From Actinoallomurus sp048498315 (GTDB lineage: Bacteria > Actinomycetota > Actinomycetes > Streptosporangiales > Streptosporangiaceae), in assembly GCA_048498315.1 (NCBI GenBank), contig JBEHYF010000001.1:53914-117913 (forward strand): a stretch of 64,000 nt of DNA, in the 5' to 3' direction. The translations under genes were made by a program, and so were the position numbers. The notes under the pieces were generated by a model. The model did no database searches, was not told where the DNA came from, and was given only the letters and a program-made list of their open reading frames with translations. Of the stretch, positions 24,120 through 33,003 are shown in pieces (position 1 is the first letter of the stretch; each line of letters opens with the position of its first letter).

Positions 24120-25505
24120 ATGACGCCAAGCCAGAGCACACCCGCCGCACCGGCGGGCGCGAGCGCCGACGTCCCGCTCGGTCACGACGACTACTCCCTC
24201 GACCGGGTACCGGGCCGGGCCCGGTACTCGTGGTTCTCGGTCGCGGTGCAGCGTTTCGGGCAGCTGTCCGCGCTGTCGCAGTTCCTCCTCGGCGCCACGC
24301 TCGGCATGGGCATGACGTTCGGGAAGGCCGTCCTGGCGATCACGCTGGGCGCGGTCATCCTGGAGGTCGTCGCCGTCTTCGTCGGCGTCGCCGGCATGCG
24401 CGAGGGCATGTCGACCTCGCTGCTCGCCCGCTGGACCGGCTTCGGGCGGTACGGCTCCGGCCTGATCGGGCTGGTCATCGCGGTCAGCCTGATCGGCTGG
24501 TTCGGCGTGCAGAACGCGGTCTTCGCCGAGGGCCTGCGCTCGCTGCTCGGCGGCCCGCCGCTGTGGCTGTGGGCGGTACTGTCCGGCGTCGCGGTCACCG
24601 TGATCGTCGTCTACGGGTTCATCAGCATGACCTGGACCGCCTATGTGACGGTGCCGGCGTTCATCGCACTGGCGGGCTGGTCGATCGGCAAGGAGCTGTC
24701 CGAGCGGTCGCTCGGGAGCCTGGTCTCCTCCGGGGCACCGGGCCCGGCGCTCGGCCTCGCGTCGGCGACCACCCTCGTCGCCGGCGGGTTCATCGTCGGC
24801 GCGGTGATAACACCGGACATGACCCGGTACAACCGCGGCGTCGCCGATGTCATCAAGCAGACGGTGGTCGGCATCACGCTCGGCGAGTACACGATCGGCC
24901 TGATCGGCGTGCTGCTGGCGCACGCGGTGCGGTCCGGGAACGTGATCACGATCGTCACGTCGACGAGCGGGTCGATCGGCACCCTCGTGCTCATCACCGC
25001 CACGTTGAAGATCAACGACTGGAACCTGTACTCCTCCTCGCTCGGCTTGGTGAACACCATCGACACGACGCTGGGCCGGCGGGTCGACCGCGCCCTGGTC
25101 ACGGTGGTCTTCGGCCTGCTCGGCACGGTGCTGTCGGCGGCGGGCATCCTCGGCCACTTCACCGGCTTCCTCACCACGCTGGGCATCGCCATTCCGCCCA
25201 TCGCCGGGATCATGGTGGCGGAGTACTTCGTGGTCCGCCGCTGGCGCGCCGAGCTCGCCGCCGGTCGGGACGAGGGGCGACTGCCGGACTCCGCGCCGGC
25301 GTGGGTGCCGGCGACGCTGGTGATCTGGCTCGCCGCGTTCCTGGTCGGCAAGTACGTCGACTGGGGCATCGCGTCGATCAACACGCTGGTGTTCGCGTTC
25401 GTCGCGTACGCAGTGCTCGGCAGGCTGGGTCTGGTGCGCGGCATCGGCCGCGACCGCACCGCGGTCCCGGCGACGCCCGCCGCCGGCCCGGCCGCGCCGC
25501 ACTGA
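24120..25505 (+). CDS. NCS1-family purine/pyrimidine/hydantoin permease (CodB-like)
   Basis: A 461-residue polytopic membrane transporter with about twelve spans. It takes up nucleobases, hydantoins or related rings with a cation. The NCS1/CodB pattern is visible in the N-terminal DDYSLDRVP and SVAVQRFGQLSALSQFLLGA, the mid-protein ITPDMTRYNR and the KINDWNLYSSSLGL motif. It is followed 103 bases later by a hydantoinase gene and three DUF917 genes, so a hydantoin-like or thiohydantoin-like substrate is likely. Mhp1, a known hydantoin transporter, belongs to the same family. Confidence 0.9.
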   Translation: MTPSQSTPAAPAGASADVPLGHDDYSLDRVPGRARYSWFSVAVQRFGQLSALSQFLLGATLGMGMTFGKAVLAITLGAVILEVVAVFVGVAGMREGMSTSLLARWTGFGRYGSGLIGLVIAVSLIGWFGVQNAVFAEGLRSLLGGPPLWLWAVLSGVAVTVIVVYGFISMTWTAYVTVPAFIALAGWSIGKELSERSLGSLVSSGAPGPALGLASATTLVAGGFIVGAVITPDMTRYNRGVADVIKQTVVGITLGEYTIGLIGVLLAHAVRSGNVITIVTSTSGSIGTLVLITATLKINDWNLYSSSLGLVNTIDTTLGRRVDRALVTVVFGLLGTVLSAAGILGHFTGFLTTLGIAIPPIAGIMVAEYFVVRRWRAELAAGRDEGRLPDSAPAWVPATLVIWLAAFLVGKYVDWGIASINTLVFAFVAYAVLGRLGLVRGIGRDRTAVPATPAAGPAAPH

Positions 25506-25608
25506 CCCCACCGCCGGCCCGGCGTGCGCGCCCAGCCCGTACCCGCCACGGCCCGGCCGGGCCGGCCGTACCGACAGTCCGCACCCACACGCCGAAAGGA
25601 CGCCACCC

Positions 25609-27201
25609 GTGCGCATCGGAATCGACGTCGGCGGCACCAACACCGACGCCGTGCTCATGGACGGCACCACCGTCCTCGCCGAGATCAAGACCGCGACCAC
25701 CGACGACACGACGACCGGTATCGTCGAGGCGCTGCGCGGCCTGGCCCGGGCCCGGGAATTCCGGCCCGGCGAGATCCAGGCCGTGATGATCGGCACCACC
25801 CACTTCACCAACGCGATCGTCGAGGCCCGGCGGCTGGCGCCCACCGCGGCCATCCGGCTGGCCCTGCCCGCGACCAAGGCGCTCCCGCCGATGGTGGACT
25901 GGCCGGAGCGCCTGCGGGCGGCGATCGGCGACCACGCGTACCTCTGCCACGGCGGTCACGAGTTCGACGGCCGGGTCATCTCGCCGATCCGCCCGGACGA
26001 GATCAGGCGGGTGGCCGCCGACCTGGCCGCCAAGGGCGTCCGCTCGGTCGCGATCTCGTCGGTGTTCTCGCCGGTCACCGCGGAGTTCGAGCAGCAGGCG
26101 GCGGACATCCTCGCGGCCGAGCTGCCCGGCCTGCACATCAGCCTGTCGCACGAGATCGGCCGGATCGGGCTGCTGGAGCGGGAGAACGCCACGATCGTCA
26201 ACGCCTGCCTGCGCGATCTGGCGACCACGATCGTGGACGCGTTCGCGGCGGCGCTGCGCACCGTCGGCGTGACCGCGCCGGTCTACCTGTCGCAGAACGA
26301 CGGCACGCTCATGGACGTCGAGTACACCCGGCGCTACCCGGTGGCGACGTTCGCGTCCGGGCCGACCAACTCCATGCGCGGCGCGGCGTTCCTGTCCGGG
26401 CTGCGCGACTGCGCCGTGGTCGACATCGGGGGCACGACCACGGACGTGGGCGTGCTGGCCCGCGGCTTCCCCCGCGAGGCGGCGGTCGAGGTCGATATCG
26501 GCGGGGTGCGCAGCAACTTCCGGATGCCGGACGTGCTGTCGGTGGGCATCGGCGGCGGCAGCCGGGTCCGCGACGGCGCGGACCTGACCGTCGGCCCGGA
26601 CAGCGTCGGGTACCGGCTGACGAAGGAGGCGCTCGTCTTCGGCGGGGACACGCTCACCGCGACCGACCTGGCCGTCGCCGGCGGGCTGGCCGAGATCGGC
26701 GACCCGTCCCGCGTGAGCGGCCTCGACCGCAAGCTCGTCCGCCGCGGCCTGGAGCGCATCGCCGCCGACGTGGCCGAGGTGGTGGACCGGATGCGCACAT
26801 CGCCGGAGCCGCTGCCGGTCGTCGTGGTCGGCGGCGGTTCGGTGCTGGTGCCGGACCGGCTGCCCGGCTTCGAGGAGGTGTACCGGCCCGAGCACTTCGC
26901 GGTCGCGAACGCCATCGGCGCGGCGATCGCGCAGGTCGGCGGCGAGGTGGACCGCATCTTCGCGATCGGCGCCAAGACCCGCGAGGAGGTGCTGGAGCAG
27001 GCGAAGGCCGAGGCGGTGGAGAAGGCCGTCGTGGCCGGCGCGACGCCGGAGAGCGTGCAGATCGTCGAGGTGGACGAGGTGCCCATCGCCTACCTGCCGG
27101 GCAATGCCGTGCGTGTCCGGGTCAAGGCCATCGGCGACCTGCAGATCACTGCCGGGGCCGGCGACGCGGAGGCGGGCGTTGCCGGGGGCGGCGATGCGTG
27201 A
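25609..27201 (+). CDS. Hydantoinase/oxoprolinase-family protein (HyuA-like, short form)
   Basis: An ATP-grasping ring-opening enzyme of the hydantoinase A/oxoprolinase superfamily, 530 residues. The actin-like fold motifs are clear: RIGIDVGGTNTDAVLMDG at the N-terminus, IGTTHFTNAIVE, LLERENATIVNACL and the second phosphate loop DIGGTTTDVG near residue 272. This short form without the HyuB partner is normally found with DUF917 proteins, as here: the next gene overlaps by eight bases and two more follow. It probably hydrolyses or activates a five-membered imide ring brought in by the upstream permease. Confidence 0.92.
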   Translation: MRIGIDVGGTNTDAVLMDGTTVLAEIKTATTDDTTTGIVEALRGLARAREFRPGEIQAVMIGTTHFTNAIVEARRLAPTAAIRLALPATKALPPMVDWPERLRAAIGDHAYLCHGGHEFDGRVISPIRPDEIRRVAADLAAKGVRSVAISSVFSPVTAEFEQQAADILAAELPGLHISLSHEIGRIGLLERENATIVNACLRDLATTIVDAFAAALRTVGVTAPVYLSQNDGTLMDVEYTRRYPVATFASGPTNSMRGAAFLSGLRDCAVVDIGGTTTDVGVLARGFPREAAVEVDIGGVRSNFRMPDVLSVGIGGGSRVRDGADLTVGPDSVGYRLTKEALVFGGDTLTATDLAVAGGLAEIGDPSRVSGLDRKLVRRGLERIAADVAEVVDRMRTSPEPLPVVVVGGGSVLVPDRLPGFEEVYRPEHFAVANAIGAAIAQVGGEVDRIFAIGAKTREEVLEQAKAEAVEKAVVAGATPESVQIVEVDEVPIAYLPGNAVRVRVKAIGDLQITAGAGDAEAGVAGGGDA

Positions 27202-28315
27202 GGTCGGCGCGGAACAGATGGCCGACGTCGCGCGGGGCGCGGCGATCCTCGGCACGGGCGGCGGCGGCGACCCGTACGCCGGACGGCTGATGGCCGCACG
27301 GGCGATCCGCGAGCACGGACCGGTCACGCTCGTGGACGTCGACGAAGTGCCGCCGGACGCGCTGGTGGCGCCGGTCGCGATGATGGGCGCGCCGACGGTC
27401 ATGGTCGAGAAACCGCCGTCCGGGGAGGAGATCGGCGCGGCGCTGGACGCCCTGGCGAGCGCACTGGGTGACCCGATCTCGTACCTGGCCTGCATCGAGG
27501 CCGGCGGCGTCAACTCCACCATCCCGTTCGCCGCAGCCGCCCGCACCGGCCTGCCGCTGGTCGACGCCGACGGCATGGGCCGCGCCTTCCCGGAGCTGCA
27601 GATGGTGCTGCCGACCCTCGTGGGCGTGGCCGCCACCCCCATGGCGATCGCGGACGAGAAGGGCAACACGGCCGTGCTGCGCACCGCCGACAACCGGTGG
27701 GCGGAACGGATCGCCCGGTCGGTGACGATCGACATGGGGTGCAGCGCCATGATCGCCCTGTACGTGCTGCGCGGCGACCGGCTCCGCGACGCGCTGGTGC
27801 CCGGCGCGCTCAGCCTGGTCGAACGGCTCGGCAGGCTCGTGCGCGAGGCGCGTGGGCGGCGCGACCCGGTGGCGGCCGTCGTGGAGGCACTGCACGGCCG
27901 TCCGCTGTTCACCGGCAAGGTCGTCGACGTGCGGCGCCGCACGACCGGCGGGTTCGCCCGCGGCACCGCGCGGCTGGCCGGCACCGGCGGCGACGACGGG
28001 CACGTTCTGGAGCTGGAGTTCCAGAACGAGCACCTGGTCGCCCGCCACGACGGCCGCGTGGTGGCGAGCGTCCCGGATCTGATCTGCGTGCTGGAGAGCG
28101 ACACCGGCGAGCCGATCACCACCGAGGGTCTTCGGTACGGGTTCCGGGTCAGCGTGGTCGGCGCGCCCTGTGACCCGCGCTGGCGCACGCCCGCGGGGCT
28201 GGCGCTGGTCGGCCCGCGCTACTTCGGCTACGACCACGACTTCGTCCCGGTCGAGGACGTGACACACGTGGAGAACGCGGGGAAGGCGGAGGGCACGGCA
28301 TGGGCTTCGAGCTGA
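27194..28315 (+). CDS. DUF917 / S-Me-THD-family protein, paralogue 1
   Basis: A 373-residue cytoplasmic protein of the DUF917 family, now named for S-methyl thiohydantoin desulfurase as I recall it. Family motifs: LGTGGGGDPY at the start, MMGAPTVMVEK, EAGGVNSTIP, VDADGMGRAFPELQM, and FQNEHLVARHDG with PDLICVLE in the C-terminal domain. It overlaps the hydantoinase by eight bases and the next paralogue by sixteen. The pair probably forms a complex or successive steps on one ring substrate. All conserved motifs are intact. Confidence 0.9.
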   Translation: MREVGAEQMADVARGAAILGTGGGGDPYAGRLMAARAIREHGPVTLVDVDEVPPDALVAPVAMMGAPTVMVEKPPSGEEIGAALDALASALGDPISYLACIEAGGVNSTIPFAAAARTGLPLVDADGMGRAFPELQMVLPTLVGVAATPMAIADEKGNTAVLRTADNRWAERIARSVTIDMGCSAMIALYVLRGDRLRDALVPGALSLVERLGRLVREARGRRDPVAAVVEALHGRPLFTGKVVDVRRRTTGGFARGTARLAGTGGDDGHVLELEFQNEHLVARHDGRVVASVPDLICVLESDTGEPITTEGLRYGFRVSVVGAPCDPRWRTPAGLALVGPRYFGYDHDFVPVEDVTHVENAGKAEGTAWASS

Positions 28316-29430
28316 GCGTGGCGGACGTGCGCGACATCGCGCGCGGCGCTGCGGTGCTGGGCACGGGCGGCGGCGGCGACCCGTACATCGGCCGGCTGCT
28401 CGTGGAGCGGCAGCTACGCGAGGGCCGCCGGATCCGGGTGATCTCCGTGGACGAGTTGCCCGGCGACGCGCTCGTGCTGCCCGCCGCGATGATGGGCGCG
28501 CCGACGGTTTTCGTGGAGAAGATCCCCGGTGGCGAGGGCAACGTCGCGGCGCTGCGGGCGCTCGAACGCCGCCTGGGCGCCCGCGCGGCCGCGACCATGC
28601 CGGTCGAGTGCGGCGGAATCAACTCGATGATGCCGCTGCTGCTGGCCGCGCAGCTCGGGCTGCCGGTGGTCGACGCGGACGGCATGGGCCGTGCCTTCCC
28701 CGAGCTGCAGATGGAGACCTTCCACGTGTACGGGGTGCCGGGCAGCCCTATGGCGATCGCCGGTGAGCACGGCGATACCGCCGTCGTGGAGGCCGGCGAC
28801 AACGTGCGGATGGAGTGGCTGGCCCGCGGGCTGACCATCCGGATGGGCGGCGCCGCCTACATCTGCGACTACCCGATGGACGCCCGCACCGTGCGGCGCA
28901 CCGCGATCCCGGGCACGCTGAGCCTGTGCCGGTCCGTCGGCCGCACGCTGCGCGAGGCGCGCGAGTCGCACCGCGACCCGTTCGCGGCGCTCGCCGCGGC
29001 CCTGGCGAGCACGATCTACACGCACGGCGCGGTGCTGTTCCGCGGCAAGGTGGTCGACGTCGAGCGGCGCACCGTGGGCGGGTTCGCCCGCGGGTCCGTC
29101 ACGCTGCAGGCGTTCGGCGGCGACGACCGGCTGATGATCACCTTCCAGAACGAGCACCTCGTGGCCCGGCTGAACGGGCGGGTGCGGGCGATCGTGCCCG
29201 ACCTGATCTGCACGCTCGACTCCGAGACCGCCGAACCGGTCACCACCGAGACCCTCCGGTACGGCCAGCGCATCACGGTCTTCACGATCTCCACCCCGGA
29301 GATCATGCGGACCGAGGCCGCCCTGCGGACGTTCGGCCCCGCAGCGTTCGGGCTGGACGACCCGTACGTCCCGGTCGAGAAGCTCGCGGCTTGTGACGCG
29401 ACCTCCCGATCCGGCCGTGACCTCCCATAA
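28300..29430 (+). CDS. DUF917 / S-Me-THD-family protein, paralogue 2
   Basis: A 376-residue second family member with the same motifs: LGTGGGGDPY, MMGAPTVFVEK, ECGGINSMMP, VDADGMGRAFPELQM, FQNEHLVARLNG and PDLICTLD. It is roughly 50% similar by eye to paralogue 1, so the copies are old and may act as a heteromer. The ATG at 28300 lies inside the end of the preceding gene, indicating translational coupling. The next, more divergent copy starts nine bases after its stop. Confidence 0.9.
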   Translation: MGFELSVADVRDIARGAAVLGTGGGGDPYIGRLLVERQLREGRRIRVISVDELPGDALVLPAAMMGAPTVFVEKIPGGEGNVAALRALERRLGARAAATMPVECGGINSMMPLLLAAQLGLPVVDADGMGRAFPELQMETFHVYGVPGSPMAIAGEHGDTAVVEAGDNVRMEWLARGLTIRMGGAAYICDYPMDARTVRRTAIPGTLSLCRSVGRTLREARESHRDPFAALAAALASTIYTHGAVLFRGKVVDVERRTVGGFARGSVTLQAFGGDDRLMITFQNEHLVARLNGRVRAIVPDLICTLDSETAEPVTTETLRYGQRITVFTISTPEIMRTEAALRTFGPAAFGLDDPYVPVEKLAACDATSRSGRDLP

Positions 29431-29439
29431 CCTGCATTC

Positions 29440-30507
29440 GTGGAGATCGCCGCAGGTCACGTGGCCGACCTGGCCGCCGGGGCGACCCTGCTCGGGTCCG
29501 GCGGCGGTGGCGACACGGCCACCGGCGCGATCCTCGTCCGCCGGGCGCTGGAGGAGCACGGGCCGGTCCGGCTCGTCCGGGCCGCCGACCTGCCCCCCGG
29601 CGCGTGGGTGATCCCGGTCGCCGCGATCGGCGCGGTCACGGTGATGGTGGAACGGCTGCCGGGCGCGGACGAGTTCGTCGCGGCCGTGCGCGGCCTGGAA
29701 CGCCGCCTCGGCGTCCGCGCCGCCGCCGTACACGGCCTGGAGGCCGGCGGCGTCAACGCGCTGTTCCCGGTCGCGGTGGCGGCCTGGCTCGGCCTGCCGC
29801 TGGTCGACGCGGACGGCATGGGGCGGGCGTTCCCCCGCCTCGACCAGACCCTCCTGTCCCTGGCGGGCGTCCCGGCGAGCCCCGCCGTGCTCGTCGACAC
29901 GTCGGGGAACGAGCTGGTCGTCGAGACGGCGGACGACGCCATGGTCGAGCACCTGGCGCGCGCCGCGCTCCCCGCCCTGGGCGGCTGGGCGGCCAGCGCC
30001 ATGTACCCGATGCGCGCCGTCGACTCCGTGCGGGCGGCGCTCGGCGGATCCGTCAGCGGCGCCCGCCGGCTCGGCCGGCTGCTGGCACGGGCGCGCGCGG
30101 CCCGCGGTGACGCACGCGCCGGCATCCTCGCCGAGGCCGGCGCTCGCGCGCTGTTCGCCGGGGAGGTTTTGGAGGTGCGACAGCGCGGCCGCGACCCGCT
30201 CGGCACCGTCACCATCGCGCACCACCGCGACCGCGGGCGTACCCTGCGCGTCGAGATGGCCGACGAGTACCTGCTCGCCCTCGACGACGGCGAGCCCGTC
30301 GCCTGCGTCCCCGACCTGATCTGCGTGCTGGATGCGCGGAGCTGGCGGCCGATCTCCACCGAGCACCTGGCCGCCGGGCAGCACGTCGACGTCCTCGGCC
30401 TGCCCGCCCCGGACCGCTGGCGCGCCCCGGCCGCCGCCGTACGAGCCGACCCCGCCGCCTTCGGCCCCACCATGTTCCCCGCGCCGGCCGGCGGGGGTGC
30501 GGGGTGA
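29440..30507 (+). CDS. DUF917 / S-Me-THD-family protein, paralogue 3 (divergent)
   Basis: A 355-residue third member. The N-terminal glycine motif (LGSGGGGDTATG), EAGGVNALFP and VDADGMGRAFPRLD are kept. The C-terminal FQNEHLVA motif of the other two is replaced by VEMADEYLLALDDG before PDLICVLD, and the loop after the glycine motif lacks the Pro-Tyr. It may have another substrate or be a non-catalytic subunit. The GTG start follows the preceding gene by nine bases, and its stop overlaps the GTG of the PucR gene by four. Confidence 0.88.
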   Translation: MEIAAGHVADLAAGATLLGSGGGGDTATGAILVRRALEEHGPVRLVRAADLPPGAWVIPVAAIGAVTVMVERLPGADEFVAAVRGLERRLGVRAAAVHGLEAGGVNALFPVAVAAWLGLPLVDADGMGRAFPRLDQTLLSLAGVPASPAVLVDTSGNELVVETADDAMVEHLARAALPALGGWAASAMYPMRAVDSVRAALGGSVSGARRLGRLLARARAARGDARAGILAEAGARALFAGEVLEVRQRGRDPLGTVTIAHHRDRGRTLRVEMADEYLLALDDGEPVACVPDLICVLDARSWRPISTEHLAAGQHVDVLGLPAPDRWRAPAAAVRADPAAFGPTMFPAPAGGGAG

Positions 30508-32087
30508 GCACCGCGACCGTCCGTGACCTGCTGTCCGACGAGATTCTGCGGGACGCCCGGCTGATCGGCGGTGCGGCCGGGCTGGACGCCTGGGTGCACG
30601 ACGTCGTGCTCGTCGCGAGCGGGCCGGAGCTGGACGCCGTACGTCCCGGTGCGGCGGCCGTTCTCGACCTGCGCGCCGCCGGCGGGCCGACCCGTCGGCA
30701 GCATCTGGTCGACATGGTCGCCCGGCGGCTGCACGCCCGGTCCGGCCGCCTGCTCGTGGCCGCCGGCGCACTGCCGTCGGCCGCGCTGTCCACCGCGCGA
30801 CTCGCCGACCGGCTCGGCCTGCCCGTCGTCGTGACCGGTGGCGGCGACGGCACCGCGCCCGCCATCGTCGCCCGGCTTATGGCGGTCGTCGGCCGGCCGG
30901 AACTCGGCTTCGTCGCGGAGATCGCCCGCGCGGCACGCCGCCTGCACGCCGCGGCCGGCCGGATCGACCGCCTGCTCGCCGTCGTGGACGACGCGCTGCG
31001 GGCCCGCACGGCCGTTCTCGCGCCGGACGGCACCGTGGTCGCCGGGACGGCCCCGCGCGACCCGCTATCCGCCGGCGGACCGGCCGTCGCCGACGCCGAG
31101 CAGCGCGGCGACATCGTCGTGGCCCGCTGCCCGGTACAGGGGCCCGGAGGAGAGGCGTCGCTGTGGCTGGTGGCCGAGGCCGACGCCGAGCGCAGCGGGC
31201 CACTCTGGCGGGAGGCCGGCCTGCAGATCCTGCGGATGGCCGCCGCGTACGTCAGCGCCTGGTTCGCCGGCGAGCGCCTGGCCGCCGAGCGTGACGCCCG
31301 GCAGCGCAGCGCCCTGCTCGCGGAGCTGCTCCAGCTCGACGGCCCCGTGCCGCCGTACCTCGGCGAGCACGCGGCGCGGCTCGGCTGGCGGCTCGACGGC
31401 TGGCACACCGGCATCCACATCGCGCTCATCGACTCCCGCGCGAGCCCGCACGGGGCGGCCCCGGCGACCGCGGTGACCGCCGCGCTGGCCGGGGAACTGG
31501 CCGCGAGCGGGATCTCCGGCCCGCTCGGCGAGCTCGCCGGCGGGTGGTCCACCTGGGCGACGCTGGAGCACGAACCGGCCAAGGCCGACGAACGGAGGCT
31601 GGCCGCCGCGGTGACCGGCGCGCTCGCCGCCTACCACCGCGGCACCGGGCGGCCGGCCGTCGTCGCCGGCCTGGGCCGGCCCGCCGCCGGGCGCGGCGGC
31701 ATCGCGACCACGCTCGCCGAGGCGCGTCAGGCGGCGGTCGTCGCGGCGTCCGCGGGGGAGGCCGGCGCGGTCGCCGGCGTCGACGAGCTGGGTGCCAAGC
31801 GGCTGCTGCTCGGCTGGTACGGCTCGGCGGCCGTCCGAGACCACGTCGAGCGGCTTCTGCAGCCGCTCCTGGCCGACGCGCCGCTGCTGAAGACCGTCGA
31901 GGTGTACCTGGACCGGCGTTGCTCGGCCGCGGAGACCGCCGAGCGCCTGGGCCTGCATCGCAACACGGTCACCCAGCGGATCCGCCGGGCCGAGCGGATC
32001 CTCGGCGCGTCCTTCCGGGACGCCGACGACCGGCTGGCCATCCACCTGGCCTGCCGCGCCCTGCGCGTCGGCGGCCACGGCGACTGA
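30504..32087 (+). CDS. PucR/CdaR-family transcriptional regulator
   Basis: A 527-residue regulator of the purine-catabolism (PucR) class. The N-terminal PucR-type sensory domain (DLLSDEILRDARLIGG ... VLVASGPELD) is followed by a GAF/GGDEF-like middle. At the C-terminus is the HTH_30 motif LKTVEVYLDRRCSAAETAERLGLHRNTVTQRI in the last 60 residues. It overlaps the third DUF917 gene (GTGA), so it belongs to the same operon. It probably controls the cluster in response to the ring substrate or to nitrogen status. Confidence 0.9.
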   Translation: MSTATVRDLLSDEILRDARLIGGAAGLDAWVHDVVLVASGPELDAVRPGAAAVLDLRAAGGPTRRQHLVDMVARRLHARSGRLLVAAGALPSAALSTARLADRLGLPVVVTGGGDGTAPAIVARLMAVVGRPELGFVAEIARAARRLHAAAGRIDRLLAVVDDALRARTAVLAPDGTVVAGTAPRDPLSAGGPAVADAEQRGDIVVARCPVQGPGGEASLWLVAEADAERSGPLWREAGLQILRMAAAYVSAWFAGERLAAERDARQRSALLAELLQLDGPVPPYLGEHAARLGWRLDGWHTGIHIALIDSRASPHGAAPATAVTAALAGELAASGISGPLGELAGGWSTWATLEHEPAKADERRLAAAVTGALAAYHRGTGRPAVVAGLGRPAAGRGGIATTLAEARQAAVVAASAGEAGAVAGVDELGAKRLLLGWYGSAAVRDHVERLLQPLLADAPLLKTVEVYLDRRCSAAETAERLGLHRNTVTQRIRRAERILGASFRDADDRLAIHLACRALRVGGHGD

Positions 32088-32118
32088 TCGGATTCCGTGG
32101 AGGCCCTACCGTCGGTGG

Positions 32119-32901
32119 GTGCGCGATTTCCTGGCCGGAGTGCGGTACTTCGTCCGCGGCATGGGGTGGGTCGCCCGGCGTCCGCGGCAGTGGCTGTTCG
32201 GTCTTCTCCCCGCGCTGATCGTGCTGCTGGCGTACGCGGCCGCGCTGGCGCTCCTCGGCGCCTGCGACTGGCACCTCGCCGGGGCCGTCAGCCCGTTCGC
32301 GCGGCACTGGTCGCCGGTGGCGCGGGACACCGTCCGGCTGGCGATCGCGGCGCTGGTCTTCGGCACCGCGCTCATGGTGACGATCGTCACCTTCACCGGG
32401 GTCACGCTGGTCGTCGGCGACCCGTTCTATGAGGCCCTGTCGGGCCGGGTGGAGGACGCGGCGGGCGGGCGCCCGCCGGAGGTGCGCGTTCCGCTCGGGC
32501 GGCAGCTCGCCCGCGCGGTCGGCGACGCGACGACCGTCGGGATCATGACCGGGCTGTTCGCGCTGCTGTTCTTCTGCCTGGGGTTCCTGCCGCTGGTCGG
32601 GCAGACGGTGGTGCCGGTCGTCGCGGCGCTGGTGTCCGGGTACTTCTTGACGTTCGAGCTGACCTCGATTGCGCTGGAACGGCGGGGGCTGCGCCGGCGG
32701 GAGCGGTTCGGCGTGCTGCGCCGTGACCGCGCGGCGGCGGTGGGCTTCGGCGCGTCGGTGTTCGTCGTCTTCCTCGTCCCGCTCGGCGCGGTGCTGACGA
32801 TGCCGGGCGCGGTCGCGGGCGCGACTCTCATGGCCCGCGAACGCCTCGCCGGCCGTGCCATCCCGCCCGATCGGGAGGCCGTTTCCCGTAGCATCTCGTG
32901 A
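32119..32901 (+). CDS. EI24-domain (CysZ-like) membrane protein
   Basis: A 260-residue polytopic membrane protein with about five to six spans. The EI24 domain covers nearly the whole length (FLAGVRYFVRGMGWVARRPR at the start, VVGDPFYEALSGRVED in the middle, GPALFTFELTS-like YFLTFELTSIALERRGL later). CysZ relatives move sulfate; actinobacterial members have no proven substrate. The GTG start at 32119 leaves 31 bases after the PucR gene, so it could be read from the same transcript, though a functional link is not obvious. Confidence 0.85.
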   Translation: MRDFLAGVRYFVRGMGWVARRPRQWLFGLLPALIVLLAYAAALALLGACDWHLAGAVSPFARHWSPVARDTVRLAIAALVFGTALMVTIVTFTGVTLVVGDPFYEALSGRVEDAAGGRPPEVRVPLGRQLARAVGDATTVGIMTGLFALLFFCLGFLPLVGQTVVPVVAALVSGYFLTFELTSIALERRGLRRRERFGVLRRDRAAAVGFGASVFVVFLVPLGAVLTMPGAVAGATLMARERLAGRAIPPDREAVSRSIS

Positions 32902-33003
32902 CGGCGTGATCGCATTCCGGTCGCGGGCGGGAGAGGAAGCTGTGGCCGGAGTGTGATTCGGGACCTAAGCGAGAAATGTTGATCTTCACGTAACCTGTGC
33001 GGC

